NCBI RefSeq assembly: GCF_030272615.1
Contig: NC_081415.1
Span: forward strand, 232,259,303-232,323,302
Length of the DNA: 64,000 nt
Source: Cryptomeria japonica
Taxonomy: Eukaryota; Streptophyta; Pinopsida; Cupressales; Cupressaceae
Direction: 5' to 3'
Below are positions 24,183-35,360 of this stretch, piece after piece. Numbering within the stretch: position 1 is the stretch's first letter; each line of letters starts with the position of its first letter. Both the position numbers and the translations under genes were made by a program. Below the pieces are notes generated by a model that was given only the letters and a program-made list of their open reading frames with translations, was not told the origin of the DNA and made no database searches.

Positions 24183-24257
24183 CTGGCATTCAGTTTCAAG
24201 TCCCCAAAGTCCAGAACAATTTAGAAGATGCCATGGCAACGATTGCTTCTATGTTGG
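24183..24257 (+). repeat. About 73-bp duplication of element A sequence across the element B insertion
   Basis: ctggcattcagtttcaag...ccatggcaac...ttgg occurs at 15,735-15,807 immediately left of element B and again here immediately right of it. A normal LTR-element target duplication is 5 bp. The right copy continues in frame into the A polyprotein (MATIASMLDMP), so it is the undisturbed version of the insertion site. Confidence 0.8.
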
Positions 24258-25020
24258 ATATGCCTTAGAAAATGGACATATGTGAATTTATGGTGGAGCA
24301 ACTATTGATCCAATATTTTAAGATCCCTCAATCAAATCTGGTGTTTGTGCTTGTTGGTCCTAATTCCTCATGGTATAAGGGCATTTATGATTATCTGAAA
24401 TCGCAAACAATACCTCCAAATCTTTCATCTAACCAATGTCGATCCTTTATCTGACAATCTACCAAATACGTCATCATCACTGACACCATTTACATTGGGG
24501 CCATTTCAATGGTCTTATCCTAGCCAAAAAGTTTGTCTAAGTTGGATACTACTGATCGACAATGGAACAAGAGGCCCATGGTTTTGCCAAGAAATATATA
24601 AATGCCAGATGCATTAAGATTTGATTGATGCGCTAGTGCAAGAGCTTCAACCTATTATATCTCCATGGCCCTTTTCTCAAAGGGTTCTTGACCTCATTGG
24701 CAAGATTCACCCAACATCAGCAAATGGACACAAATTCATTATAACTACAATAAAATATTTCACTAAATGGATCAAGGTTATACCTATGACCTATATCACT
24801 GGCACACAAATTTTAAAGTTCATTCTAAACTATATCATATGTCAATATGGAGTCCCTCTTGCTATAGTCATTGATAATGGTCATCCATTTAAGAATCAAT
24901 ATGTCAAGTAGCTCTGTGAAAAGTTCCATATTCAACACCGATTTTTAACTCCCTATTATCCATAGAGTAATGGCCAAGTTGAGGCATCCAACAAGACTAT
25001 CATCAAAATACTAAAGAAAG
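24258..25020 (+). pseudogene. Element A integrase, N-terminal and core part
   Basis: DNA integration enzyme. Region order: MVEQLLIQYFK spacer, SWYKGIYDYLKSQTIP, a degenerate HHCC zinc domain in a shifted frame (GHFNGLILAKKFV... STMEQEAHGFAKKYI), then the catalytic core. The core shows PWPFSQRVLDLIGKIHPTSA, NGHKFIITTIKYFTKWIKVI (first Asp position replaced), YGVPLAIVIDNGHPFKNQYV (second Asp present) and, after a stop, SNGQVEASNKTIIKILKKV (Glu). Cut by solo LTR C at 25,021. Confidence 0.8.
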
Positions 25021-26077
25021 TGTTAGGACCCGGAGGCAATTGAGAGGGGGAGGAGGTGAATCAATTGTCTATTAATTTCAACCCAAATATAACTTAACCA
25101 AACTTAATGCATAATACCGGTAAACCAAACTTAATGTCGATAGATAGTTTAGCAGTTAATAACGGTACCAATAAAGTTTAATGCATGAAACAAAAGACAA
25201 ATAACATCCACAAGACATAACACAGATATTTGTAAGTGGAAACCCTGTAAGGGGAAAAACCACGGTGGGAAACCTTACCCACAATCAGATGATACTACTA
25301 TAGATAGTATGTGTGTACAAATGGGGTCTGCACATGTAGAAAGGCCAACTACCTAGAGCTCACTGCTCAATCACAAAATGGGAATCACACTGACTACAAT
25401 TGGATGGTTAAATCCAATGATAATGTACTACTCAAAATAGCATCTTCATATGATGGATTCAGTACCGGTTAAGCTCTGATTGTCTTATTCATACCTTCCT
25501 TGAATCTTCTAATGATGTCTACATGTATAGCTCTGCTTATATTCGCATATACCTTATTACAATTCCCTTCCTCAATCCTATTAATCTCACAAATGAGATC
25601 TTACATATATACCAAAACCTAAGACAAAATGTGTAGGTCGTCTCACTAAGATATTACAATTAAATCGATTACAAATGAATCAATATGTGATGCATGATGT
25701 CGGCTCAATGCATTTACAATAATAACCAATCAATAAAACATCTCCATAACATGTCATGTTGATCTAGAATAGATAATGCTTGTCGGTCCATAACCTAGAC
25801 CTATTTGTTGGTAATAGAAAATATGCAAACTCGATTAGACCAATAACCAAATCACCAAAACCAAGTAATCTCCAGAAGATAACAGATTATCCTCAGTGTC
25901 GGTGAACAATATAACCTGTTGATGAACCAGATATCGGTGACTATGCATAAGTCACTTAACATACCAGTGAACATAACCAAAGATCTCCATAAGGATAAGT
26001 GTTGATAAGTGTTCTCAAGTGTTGACAAGTATTGACATCAATGACAAAACCAATGCAACACATCCATAATACCAACA
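25021..26077 (-). repeat. Solo LTR C (same family as element D)
   Basis: 1,057 bp. Plus-strand ends tgttaggacccgg and ataccaaca. The TSD is gaaag (25,016-25,020) / aaaag (26,078-26,082), with one mismatch. The sequence is the reverse complement of the D LTR (same C-tract, tacacatttggtc, PBS-proximal gcctccgggtcctaaca). No internal region remains, so it is a product of LTR-LTR recombination. Removing it restores the A integrase frame across KKVVNDVGRDWH. Confidence 0.9.
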
Positions 26078-26082
26078 AAAAG

Positions 26083-26606
26083 TTGTCAATGACGTTGGTC
26101 GAGATTGGCATGTATAGTTGAATCCAGCCTTGTGGGCCTATTGCACTTCTATTTGCACCCCTACTAACGCAACACCTTATTCCTTAGTGTACAATGCAAA
26201 AGCCATTCTTCTTATAGAATTTGAGATTCCATCATTGCGAGTTTCTTTGCAGCACTTGATTGATGATGAAATATATAGAGTATCCAGATTACATCAGCTA
26301 GAAATGTTAGATGAAAGGTGTCAGACAACTTTGACCCATCTATAGGCTTATTAGAATCATCTTCATCGCAACTACAACAAGAAGGTCAAAGGGTGACATT
26401 TTGAAGTTGGAGACTTGGTCTTGAAAGCGAACCCTAAGAACTCTTAGTCTGTAGAAATCATTAAGGGAAAATTTGAGCCTAACTGGACAGGTCCTTTCAT
26501 TGTTACTGCAACATATGGTTTGGGCACATATCAACTGGAAACAATAGAGGGAGAACCACTATCAGATCATGTCAATATCATGCATCTTTGTAAGTACTAC
26601 ACATGA
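26083..26606 (+). pseudogene. Element A integrase, C-terminal part
   Basis: Continues the core after solo LTR C: NPALWAYCTSICTPTNATPYSLVYN, EFEIPSLRVSL, then the C-terminal DNA-binding part with FEVGDLVLKANPKNS, GKFEPNWTGPFIVTATYGLG and YQLETIEGEPL...HLCKYY, ending in a stop at 26,604. Few lesions, for example stops near 26,343 and 26,445. This closes the A polyprotein. Confidence 0.85.
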
Positions 26607-28551
26607 TCTTTCAACAATTCTTAATATGATCCTTAAAAAAGACAAAAAAATGAAAGATATAAAAAAATACAAACAAAAATGAAAAAGAAAAAAATTACAA
26701 AAAAACCATCAACTTAGTGAAAACCTGCCAAACAAGTGCCTTGTGTGAAATCAAAAAAATTACAAAATGTAAAAAAGAAAGGAAAAAAATTAAAGAAAAA
26801 TAATTCCTCCACTGATGAAAAATTGGTAAATAAGCACTTTGGATAAGTACTGTGGTGAAAAGTTGGCAAACAAGTGCCATGCGTAAGAAAGGTTGTTGCT
26901 CCACTATCTATCTTTATTTTATCTACAACATGCCCTACATGATGAAAAGCATCATCATGCCCATCTTTTCTGATTTGACCCTTTGTCCTTGTCTAGGCTT
27001 GTGATTGGTCAACATCGAATTTCTTGTCCCTCCAGTTGCCAATTTGTATATATGTTTGTCCTAGTCACTATACATATTTCTCAGACCTTAATTGGGGGCA
27101 AATTCATTGTCGTGATCAATTGACAAAGTTATAATAGTGAAAATATTGGAAGCTACGCCATGTATATAGCTATTAAAGTCCTGAAAAAATCCTAAAAATC
27201 ACATAAAGTCCTGAAAAAAATTATAAATCAGATTACAGTCAAGAAAAAAAGTCATAAAAACTGAAAAAATGTCCTGAAATAATTCTAAAAATGTTGAAAA
27301 ATATCTTGAAACAATTCTAAAAATTGAAAAACGTACTGAAATAATCCAAAAAAATAAATTCAAAAAATGTCTTGATATAATCTAAAAACATCGTAAAATG
27401 TCCTGAAAAGAAGCACCAAAAAACGAAAGTTCAAAAACCCTAAAAATTTGAAAACAATCAAAAATCCAAAAACAATTACTTTCATTTTATATCAGTAATA
27501 AATTATCCCTCTTATACATAGACAAACATTTGAGTGGACATTAGACAGAAAACACAACAAACATTGTGCTTAACAAATCACACATCCATAGATGAAATGT
27601 TCAATCAACCAAGCATTCAAAATGATCAAATTGTCATATCAGTCACCATCAACCTCAACATTATCATAGGTCTTATACAGGGTGTGGTATACTTGAAACC
27701 AAACTATTTCCTATCTTAGATGGGGTATTTCATTCCCTAAAACCAGGCAGCATAATCGTCCTACTATCAACCACAACACTTATCACTTTGACAATGAAGA
27801 TCAGAATGACTATTTGACTTGTTTGGATTTGCGAGTCTTATCTTTTATTGATTTATCTTCAACCGTGATCCTATGTTGCTCAATGATGTCACTGAGTGAT
27901 TTAGAGTGGTTGGGATGGCTCATGGTCCTTGTTTATTTTTGTCTTTTGTCTGCAGGGTGTTTCATAACATTATGGGGCATGTATGTCTTGGGTGTCTGTG
28001 TTGGCATGTTCACATTGTGGCTATCACACATACCTCAACCTTTGACACAAATAATGTCAAGATGGTTGAACCATTCCTTGTCTACAATGTATTTTTTTTA
28101 TGCAAAGGGATTGCCTTATTGCCCTGGCTTTCATTGTCATAGTCTGCAGCATCCATTTTTTTATATTAAATAAAGGTTCTCACCTACTATTAGCCTTTGT
28201 GAAAGCAAGTTTTTCTTCATTTTTCTTTGTCTAATTTCCTCTTACTAACATTCCTTTCGTCACTCCTTACAATCAGTTTGGTCTAGTACTTTGGTGCACC
28301 AAAAACATGTTGCATCCTACATACATTGGTTAGCATATTTGTGTATCATAATCATTTATTGCATCGCATAAAGAGAATATAAGACATTCATGCATCATCA
28401 TATGGAAACAAACAACATAAATATCATAAACATAGTTGCATACCATATCGAAGTACAAAAATCAAACTGTTTGTGTCAAGTATGGCTCGCAGGCTCAATA
28501 CATAATAAGCAACAAGTGTCTATATCAAAATGAGCAAGTATCTCCCTATCA
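26607..28551 (+). other. Element A 3' non-coding region with degenerate repeats
   Basis: No convincing ORF. At 26,715-26,885 three diverged copies of a gtgaaaa-ttggcaaacaagtgcc type unit of about 70 bp occur. At 27,170-27,420 a degenerate A-rich tandem array carries a core near aaatgtcctgaaataattct, about 30-35 bp per unit. 27,480-28,551 holds unstructured T-rich sequence. Long repeat-bearing 3' regions are usual in Tat-type elements. Confidence 0.55.
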
Positions 28552-30480
28552 CTAGGTGCTCCCTATGTCCTCTTGTCCTAAGGATGAAGATCCTCCTTTC
28601 CCTGGTCTTTCCAGTGGTAGTTTCCTTGGCCCAATCACTCCCATGGTGCTCTGTGTCCTCCAAGAGTGTGATTTGCTCTATGTCCTAGACCATGACCGAT
28701 AAGATGGTGCTCTTTGGTTTGGTGGAACTGTACCCTCATACAACATCCTCCAATATCGCACCTTCTCTCCTGACTCAATTATCATGCAAGCTAAGTCCCG
28801 AACACTGTCATCTCTGATAGAGTTAATGAACTCCTACATGGCCATCTATGATCTCTGAGCCTGGGATATCGTTGTGTCTCGAGCTATGAGACTAGTTATC
28901 TTTTTTGTGTGTCTATACCTCTCACCTATGTATTTATCTCCATCTTCTGCCAACTGATCTCGCTCGATCTTGAACTACTCTCGATCAGTCATAAATTGAT
29001 CCCTCTCTATCCGAAGGTCAGATATCTATCATTGTAACTCTATGATAAAATCTTGTTGACTCCTTACAATGGCTCTATATGTCCCAAGATCCCTGATCTG
29101 ATTTATGTCATCATGAAAGGTACATCTTATAATGGCTTGTCATTTGGTTGATCAATGCATCTGCACAAGACTTCTGACCTCCTCATCTCCCTCATCTCCA
29201 TCATCTCCCTCCTCATCCCTTTCACCCTCCCCGTCATCCTCATCCTCCTCCTCCTCCTAATTTTGATCCATCTCTCCCTCCCTCAGGAACTCCTACTGTG
29301 ACCTAGGTACAGGAACCTCTGGATCTGTAGGTATTATCGGATGACGCTATGCAAACCATCTGTCATACTCTTTTGTTGTACCTACATCTTTGATGGCTCA
29401 ATCACATCCCCACTATCTAGGTTGTAACTGAGCAAACTCTGAATAAGCTATGTGAGGCTATACTCATCTACCCCATTGTCTGACCTCTTTGTTCGACCAT
29501 GTGAAGTATTTTGTACCTGTGGGCACATCCTACTACTTACCAAACTATCGTCTCACCCTCTCTGGTAGTTGTAACTCTATCACTCTTTGGCAGTTTATAG
29601 TCTGCCCTATCAAGTACCTCTCCTGTCAACAGTATGGAAAATGCTCTCCATCCTCTGGCCATCAGGATCAATCTTTTTATGGTCTACATTTGAAAGCATC
29701 GAGCCTATTTAACTCATGACACCAATATAGTGTACATCCAAATGGACCTTGAGTCAGTGCCCCTCTATAGAAGTACACATATGGCCTATTTGGAATGACT
29801 TGTCTATCTAGAATCAGTATAAACACTGCAATGTGCTCAAATGCCCATACTTGGTGTAATGTCAATCTGCAAATGAGTATGCAAATTGATGTAATTAGAA
29901 GTACAACATCCCGAGCATGCATGGTCCCCATGCGGATATTGTGCTCTATATGTACATGCTCTCAAGAACTCTCCCCCATCCAATAGGGAACTCATGACCT
30001 CATCTATTTGATGCCAACATGCCCATTATCACTAGTACAATAACAACATATAACCTCTCAAACTATGCTGCCATAGTATCCCATCGGATCTCATAGTCCA
30101 TGACCTCTAAGTCATCTGACTCGCACTGAAACAATCTGCATAGTGTATCTCTACCTATCATAGGATCATATATAACTCTCTCCCTGAGTATCAAAATTCA
30201 TAGGATGTGCCATACATTCTATAGGGTCATTGTCGCCTCACCGGTCGGGAGATGAAATGATGATGTCTCTAAGTGTCACTGCTCTGCCAATGTGGTGATA
30301 AGCCCTGTGTTTTCCCTAATCTTGAGCATGTATGTGATGCAACACACCCCTAGAGCCTATAATGTGTCCCTCTTAGTAGTCCTCAACCGATATCGTAGCT
30401 CCAGACAATTCAACCTACTCTCCCAAGTCATCACTAGATAGTGGCACATCCGCATCCAAAGTGGGGAATCACTTTGTCAA
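28552..30480 (-). pseudogene. Antisense plant mobile domain (PMD) gene inside element A
   Basis: Read on the minus strand, one frame (with stops and shifts) gives the PMD signature in order: RENTGLITTLAEQ, SSFHLPTGEATMTL (about 30,250), RLFQCESDDLEV, then GWGRVLESM... and WGPCMLGMLYF. These are followed by VWAFEHIAVF, RPYVYFYRGALTQGPFGCTL and HELNRLDAFK (29,677-29,931). The C-terminal part has an acidic run of Glu/Asp (about 29,170-29,255), then a coiled coil (IERDQFMTDREQFKIERDQL) and a tail ending at the stop 28,552. PMD proteins in plants (MAIN/MAIL family) act in the nucleus with PP7-type phosphatases, and PMDs are also known from transposons. This copy is inactive. It lies between the A integrase and 3' LTR, opposite in direction. 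Confidence 0.75.
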
Positions 30481-31255
30481 TTTTAGGGTTTGTTCCTAAC
30501 ATCTGCATTTCACCTATTGGGTCATAAATTGAGTGCATTTTCACTCTATCCTACCCTATCCTATCCCATTTAGTCCCCTTATGCCCTAGGACCCTTCCCG
30601 ACTTTACTGAGGCACACACGACTCAACCTAACTACCTAAACCCTTCCCCTATGACACCTATGTAATTATGCCTATACACTTGTGCAAGAGTACCTTACCA
30701 ATGCACAATTTGTGCACACACCTGTGCAATTATCATGTTCCCCCCGCAACAATCCTCACAGTGTCCTAGAATAGTGTGCAAGCAACCAAAATTGAAACAT
30801 GGGTGTTTGAGGTACTTACCAATGCTCTCACAGCCTCTAGTCATCTGAAAGTGCATACACGGTCTCCAAGGTGGTTCTCCACTAGAATATTCACCATCCT
30901 ATTGTAGTCTCCTTTGCTCCAAAGCTTTAACTTCACCCACTTGGAAGGTAAAAAAGAGTCATTTTCACCCCTCTCACCTCCTTTTATAGCCTTTTGAGGT
31001 ACTTAAATTGACGTGCACCCTCTCCTTGTTGTATTGGTCATGGTCTTTTTCACCTTGTAATCCTTCTATATTTTGCATTTGACCTCCGATTTTCATTCCA
31101 TCAGAACCAGTGGCTTCCTGTCATCATGGTCGATCAATTGGCCTCTTTTCTAGACTATTCAATTCCTCGAGGGGGGGAATACATATACCTTGTTGTTGTC
31201 TAGGTCATTATCCATTGATTGTTCTTTGAAACAATGCTCAGAATCACATTGTCTC
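30481..31255 (-). other. Upstream region of the antisense PMD gene, possible first exon and intron
   Basis: On the minus strand a TATA box (30,980-30,991) is followed by an ATG near 30,899 with a short frame MVNILVENHLGDRVCTF. A canonical donor-like gtaagtacc then occurs at about 30,824, leaving about 340 bp as a possible intron before the PMD coding part. The exon-intron reading is inference only. C-rich words (ctatcctaccctatcctat) at 30,546-30,570 have no assigned role. Confidence 0.35.
30980..30991 (-). promoter_or_regulatory. TATA box for the antisense PMD gene
   Basis: Minus strand ggctataaaagg, a near-perfect plant TATA box, about 500 bp upstream of the first clear PMD residues and correctly oriented for that gene. 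No function has been shown. Confidence 0.45.
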
Positions 31256-31269
31256 AAAGAGGGGCAAAA
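31256..31269 (+). promoter_or_regulatory. Element A polypurine tract
   Basis: aaagaggggcaaaa directly before ataggcatctaaaaatgg, which has the look of a Tat/Athila-type PPT and LTR start (original TG apparently mutated to TA). Confidence 0.6.
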
Positions 31270-32560
31270 TATAGGCATCTAAAAATGGTCAACGCTTGTC
31301 ATGCCATACTTTAATATGTTTGTGTTACCTTTTTTTAGGGTTTTCATGCTTATTAACACTTTCCTCTATGTCGCACATTCAATCTTTATCATTTGTCTAC
31401 ATCGTGTCATTCTTTTGCATTCTTTTCCTATTTGATTCCAATATCTTGCATTTGAGTTAGGTTTTTCAATATCAACTTTGATTCTTAATCATTGATTGTG
31501 GTCAACCTGTTATATAAATTGGGCATCGTTGTAACCCTAATCTATATCAATTAGGATCTTGTCCTAATCTCTCATCATTTTTAGTATCAATCATCTTCAA
31601 TCATTTGTCAATCAATTTCAATCATTTTGGATCTTTCTCAATCTTCAATTATCAGTCATCATCAATCTTTTTTATCAATTTTGATTGATTTCTCATCGGT
31701 CTTTGTCGATCTCTTTATCAAAACAATCTTCATCAAATCAACCTTTTGTCAATCTTTGATTGACTTGTCATCGGTCTCAATCAGTTGTCAAACCCTTATC
31801 ATTTTGGATCAATTAGTCATTGGTCCCTCATCAATTGTCATTTATCAATTTGGTCCCTTTAGCATCTTTGATTGATTCATCATTGATATTTGTCAATTAA
31901 TGCCAGATCCTTTTTAGTTATCCTTTTGATTGTGATCATCATCATGTACTTATTGCCTCAATTGCATCATGACCTAATTCATTTCCTAAGTCATCTATCA
32001 AGGTTTTATGATTTAATCATTAAATCCTACTAACATCCCTTTTAGGTTAATGTGTTTATTCATTTATCCTAAGTGTCTTTTTGAGTCATGATTAAATTAT
32101 ATATTTAATTGACTAATTTGTCCCTTTTCATGAGAGAAATTAATAAATTAAAATTATTAATTTCTCCCACTTTTCTCTCCCCTAACTGTTCCCCCTAATT
32201 TCTCCTCTTTTGTGCTCAATTTTGTCATAATCACGAAACTAATTTCTCTCCAATTTGTCATAACTCAATGGGGAAATTTTGAGGCCAATTCGTCATAATT
32301 TGGAAGCATAAATCTCTCTCAGTTTGTCATAGATTTACATAGTAATTTGTCATTGAATTGATATAGAATTTGTCATAAATTGTCTCCCAAATCATGCTAA
32401 TTCTTGATTTTGTTGCCCTTTCAATTTCTCACCAATTTTGGAGACTTTTGTCCTATAAATTGAGTGTTTTTCTCATTCTTTGATAGCTACATTTCTAGTA
32501 TCCTTATGTTGTTGATTTCATTTCCTTTTGTCATCCAATTTGCTTTCAATCACACTTGCA
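31270..32560 (+). repeat. Element A 3' LTR (right end approximate)
   Basis: Starts at the PPT boundary tataggcatct. It contains tatataaa at 31,511, a run of diverged tcaatc/tcatcaat words (31,560-31,920) forming a degenerate repeat, and a second TATA-like cctataaattgagtg at 32,452. The end is placed near 32,560 only by length and loss of pattern; no partner LTR is in the window to prove it. Confidence 0.5.
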
Positions 32561-34375
32561 TCTTGTAGGTGAGATCCACAACAATTTGAAGGGGAAAGAA
32601 GAACAATGAAATAACATGGAAGGAACACTCTTGTTTTTTTTTGCATTTCATTTAAGTGCTTTGTTTCTATGCTTCTATTGATTGTATTAGGAGTTATTTT
32701 GTAGTATTTTAGTCTCCGTGGTTGGCTAATTTATTGTTATGAATCTCATGCCTAATTCCCTAGTTACACATACTATAAATCAAAGATGAGTCCTATCCTT
32801 TGAAAATAATATAAACTATAAGAATAAATAGTAATAGCTCATTCCCCTTAAATATATGACCTTTTGTGAATTTAGCTAGTGGTACACTACCCTAGGAATT
32901 CCCTCCTCTACTTGTGTGGTACAAGTATCACTATTTATCTTATTGTATGGTGGTTTGTAATCATCCACCACTTACATACCTATAACAAAATATAAAATCC
33001 TTCATAGATCCTCTAAGGTGACAATAATATAGATCTATTCAATAATTCAAATTTGTTTGTATTTAAATTCATCCTCTTTTTCGATGTATTTAGTATATAA
33101 ATTTCAAAGCTCATAACAAGCAGCTACCTCATATAACCAGATTCCATTATGTCTATTATATTAAATCTTAGTAGGGGACAATTCCAACAACTACAAACAC
33201 TTATATTGGTAGTTGTGGGACTACTCCCTAATCTCCAAATCCTTTTGCATTCAAGAAAACAAAATAATGGATTAATATATAATAAAAAAAAATTACTAGA
33301 TAATGAAGATATTAAGATTATATAGTTATTTTCTTTGAGATTAATCCTACAAATTAAAGATAGCCTTGTAAATTAGAACCAAAAATACCACTTAAAATTG
33401 TAGATCACTCTCAAAGTAATGGGTTGATCATGCATGGAAGGGTTCACTTTTGTACAAAATTGGTCAAGTCCATGTAAATGATAAAGACAATAATTTTCCA
33501 ATAATTTTAGCACATTCTAAAAAAATACTTTTTAAAATTGATAAAATTTCTCATTTGTTGAGATAAGGAGCTCCTTGCCAACCATTTATGCTTGTATTAT
33601 GTTCATTTAGGTTGTGACATGGATCCTATATACTACAGAAATATACTAAGTTTCACACCTCATATTTTTCTTAACAATTGACATGTAATAAATGCTATGA
33701 TAATCTACATGTCATGTGGCATTATTTTTCCATGACTGACATAGTTAATCTACCTACATTAATTAAAATATTAATTTTGAAAAATAGGGTACATTTATTG
33801 TGATCAGGTTGACTATAGAAACAATGTAATTGGGTGATGGTCCGACTAAAATGACCCATGATTGATCACTCTTTTTTGATAGTTGATGCTCAAACTCGTT
33901 TCATTTTTATTTTTTATTTTTTGAAAATTGGTGATTGATACTGATCTAAAATGGGGCAAATGCTCCTCATAATGTAACATTGTTTTGTAGATTATCTTCA
34001 ATATAAAAAAGAGATAGGGCACATTTATGACATTATTGCATATGACATATCCTTCAATAGTACACCATAGTTACATGATAATTTTATGCTAGCAATTATT
34101 ATATCAAGCATTTTTTTCATGAATTTGTTGTTGCCTTATGTTTCTCATATATCTTTTAAGAGCATTGCATAGGTACAAAAGCTCAATGAACAAGAGTGCC
34201 AATTTATTATTACAATCTAGGACATCAACATTCAATGGCATAGTGTAGAGATTACTTGTTATCTTTAATCAATATTAAATATGATTGATCCTTGATATCT
34301 TTTCTAAGTTTTACACGAGGGGGGAACTATCTCTATTACATGCAAACTCGCAACTACACAAATAAATTTTTATGT
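32561..34375. other. Intergenic AT-rich DNA, nothing recognised
   Basis: No ORF above 60 codons, no TE hallmark. A small inverted repeat (gacatgta...tacatgtc) lies at about 33,679-33,719. Otherwise nothing supportable. Confidence 0.5.
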
Positions 34376-35360
34376 AGGTTGATAAAGTGAGGCAAATGAG
34401 TTTAAAGCCCAATTTTCTTTTTATAAGAATTATTTATATAAAAGGGTTTATTATGTTACAAGATCAATTCTATAGCTATAATGAGCATATCTATGTCTAT
34501 TAAAATAATTTAAATAAAAAATAAATTTTCACTTGTTCTAATATATTTGACTAATACATCCTAATTCCTAAAGAACAAACCATCTTAAAATAGCCAAAAT
34601 TTGATTCCATGTTACGCTAGAACTAAATACATTAATTCATTTATTTAGCTTTTGAATAAACTGAGGCAAATCAGTTTGAAGCCTATTTTTTTATTAAAAA
34701 AATACCTATTTAAATAGAAGGGTTTGTTTTACAATTACAATGATCAATTTTACAACTGCAATGAGTATATCCATGTTTACTAAAATAATTTAAATTAAAA
34801 AAATTACTTATTCTAATATATTTGACTAATACATCCTCATTTTAAAAAAATAAAACCATCTTAAAACCGACAAAACTTGATTCCATGGTATACTAAAAGC
34901 CTAATACATTATTTATTTATTTAAATTTTGAATAGTTTAATTTAATACATTTATCAATGCCAACTTATATTTTAAAATATTAGTTAACTAATATTCTTAG
35001 GACAATTGTAACAAAATATTGTATCCTTTTCTTGTTGTCATTAATCCTTTTCACCAAGCAAGTCCAGACAAAACTTTCTAGATAACCAGGTAGTCGAAAA
35101 TGAAAGGGAAATAATCCCATAACTGCAATGAGCTTATCCATGTCTATTAAAATAATTTAAATAGAAAAAAATATTTTTATTTATTTCAATACTTTTGACC
35201 AATACATACTACTTTTCAAACAACAAATAATCTTAAAATTGACAAAATTTGATTCCACATTACACTAAAAAAAATACATTATTATATTTATTTAAATTTT
35301 GAATAATTTAATTTGATATTTATCAATCCCGACTTATATTTATTCTAACCAAATATTATA
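34376..35360 (+). repeat. Three diverged copies of an AT-rich repeat of about 285 bp
   Basis: Copies at about 34,376-34,655, 34,656-34,935 and 35,105-35,360. Shared landmarks in order: a gaggcaaat-agttt-aagcc opening (copies 1 and 2), gcaatgagcatatccatgt-type segment, tattaaaataatttaaat, ttgactaatacatcct, accatcttaaaa, and a ttgattccatgttac-like segment. The third copy lacks the opening. Not an LTR type I recognise. Confidence 0.7.

Larger units (their letters stand above)
1..32560 (+). mobile_element. Element A: long Ty3/gypsy (Tat-like) retrotransposon, nested and decayed
   Basis: Parts in order: Gln-rich gag (2348-5100), protease remnant (5390-6034), G-patch (6046-6240), linker (13,168-14,040), RT (14,041-14,735), RNase H (14,736-15,400), second RNase H-like domain (15,401-15,801), integrase (24,258-25,020 and 26,083-26,606), antisense PMD gene (28,552-30,480), PPT and 3' LTR (from about 31,256). 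RT before integrase is the Ty3/gypsy order, and the second RNase H-like domain is known from the Tat lineage. The host element is interrupted by E, B plus its fragment, and C. Many stops and frameshifts mean it is inactive. The left end is not in the window; the right end is approximate. Confidence 0.8.

Noticed and set aside
27814-28173. 119-codon hydrophobic plus-strand frame
   Set aside because: T-rich sequence naturally gives Leu/Phe/Cys-rich translations; it lies in the 3' non-coding part of element A, with no domain.
28500-30500. Part of the element A polyprotein in sense orientation
   Set aside because: No sense frame is readable and integrase has already ended with its C-terminal domain; the minus strand gives ordered PMD motifs.
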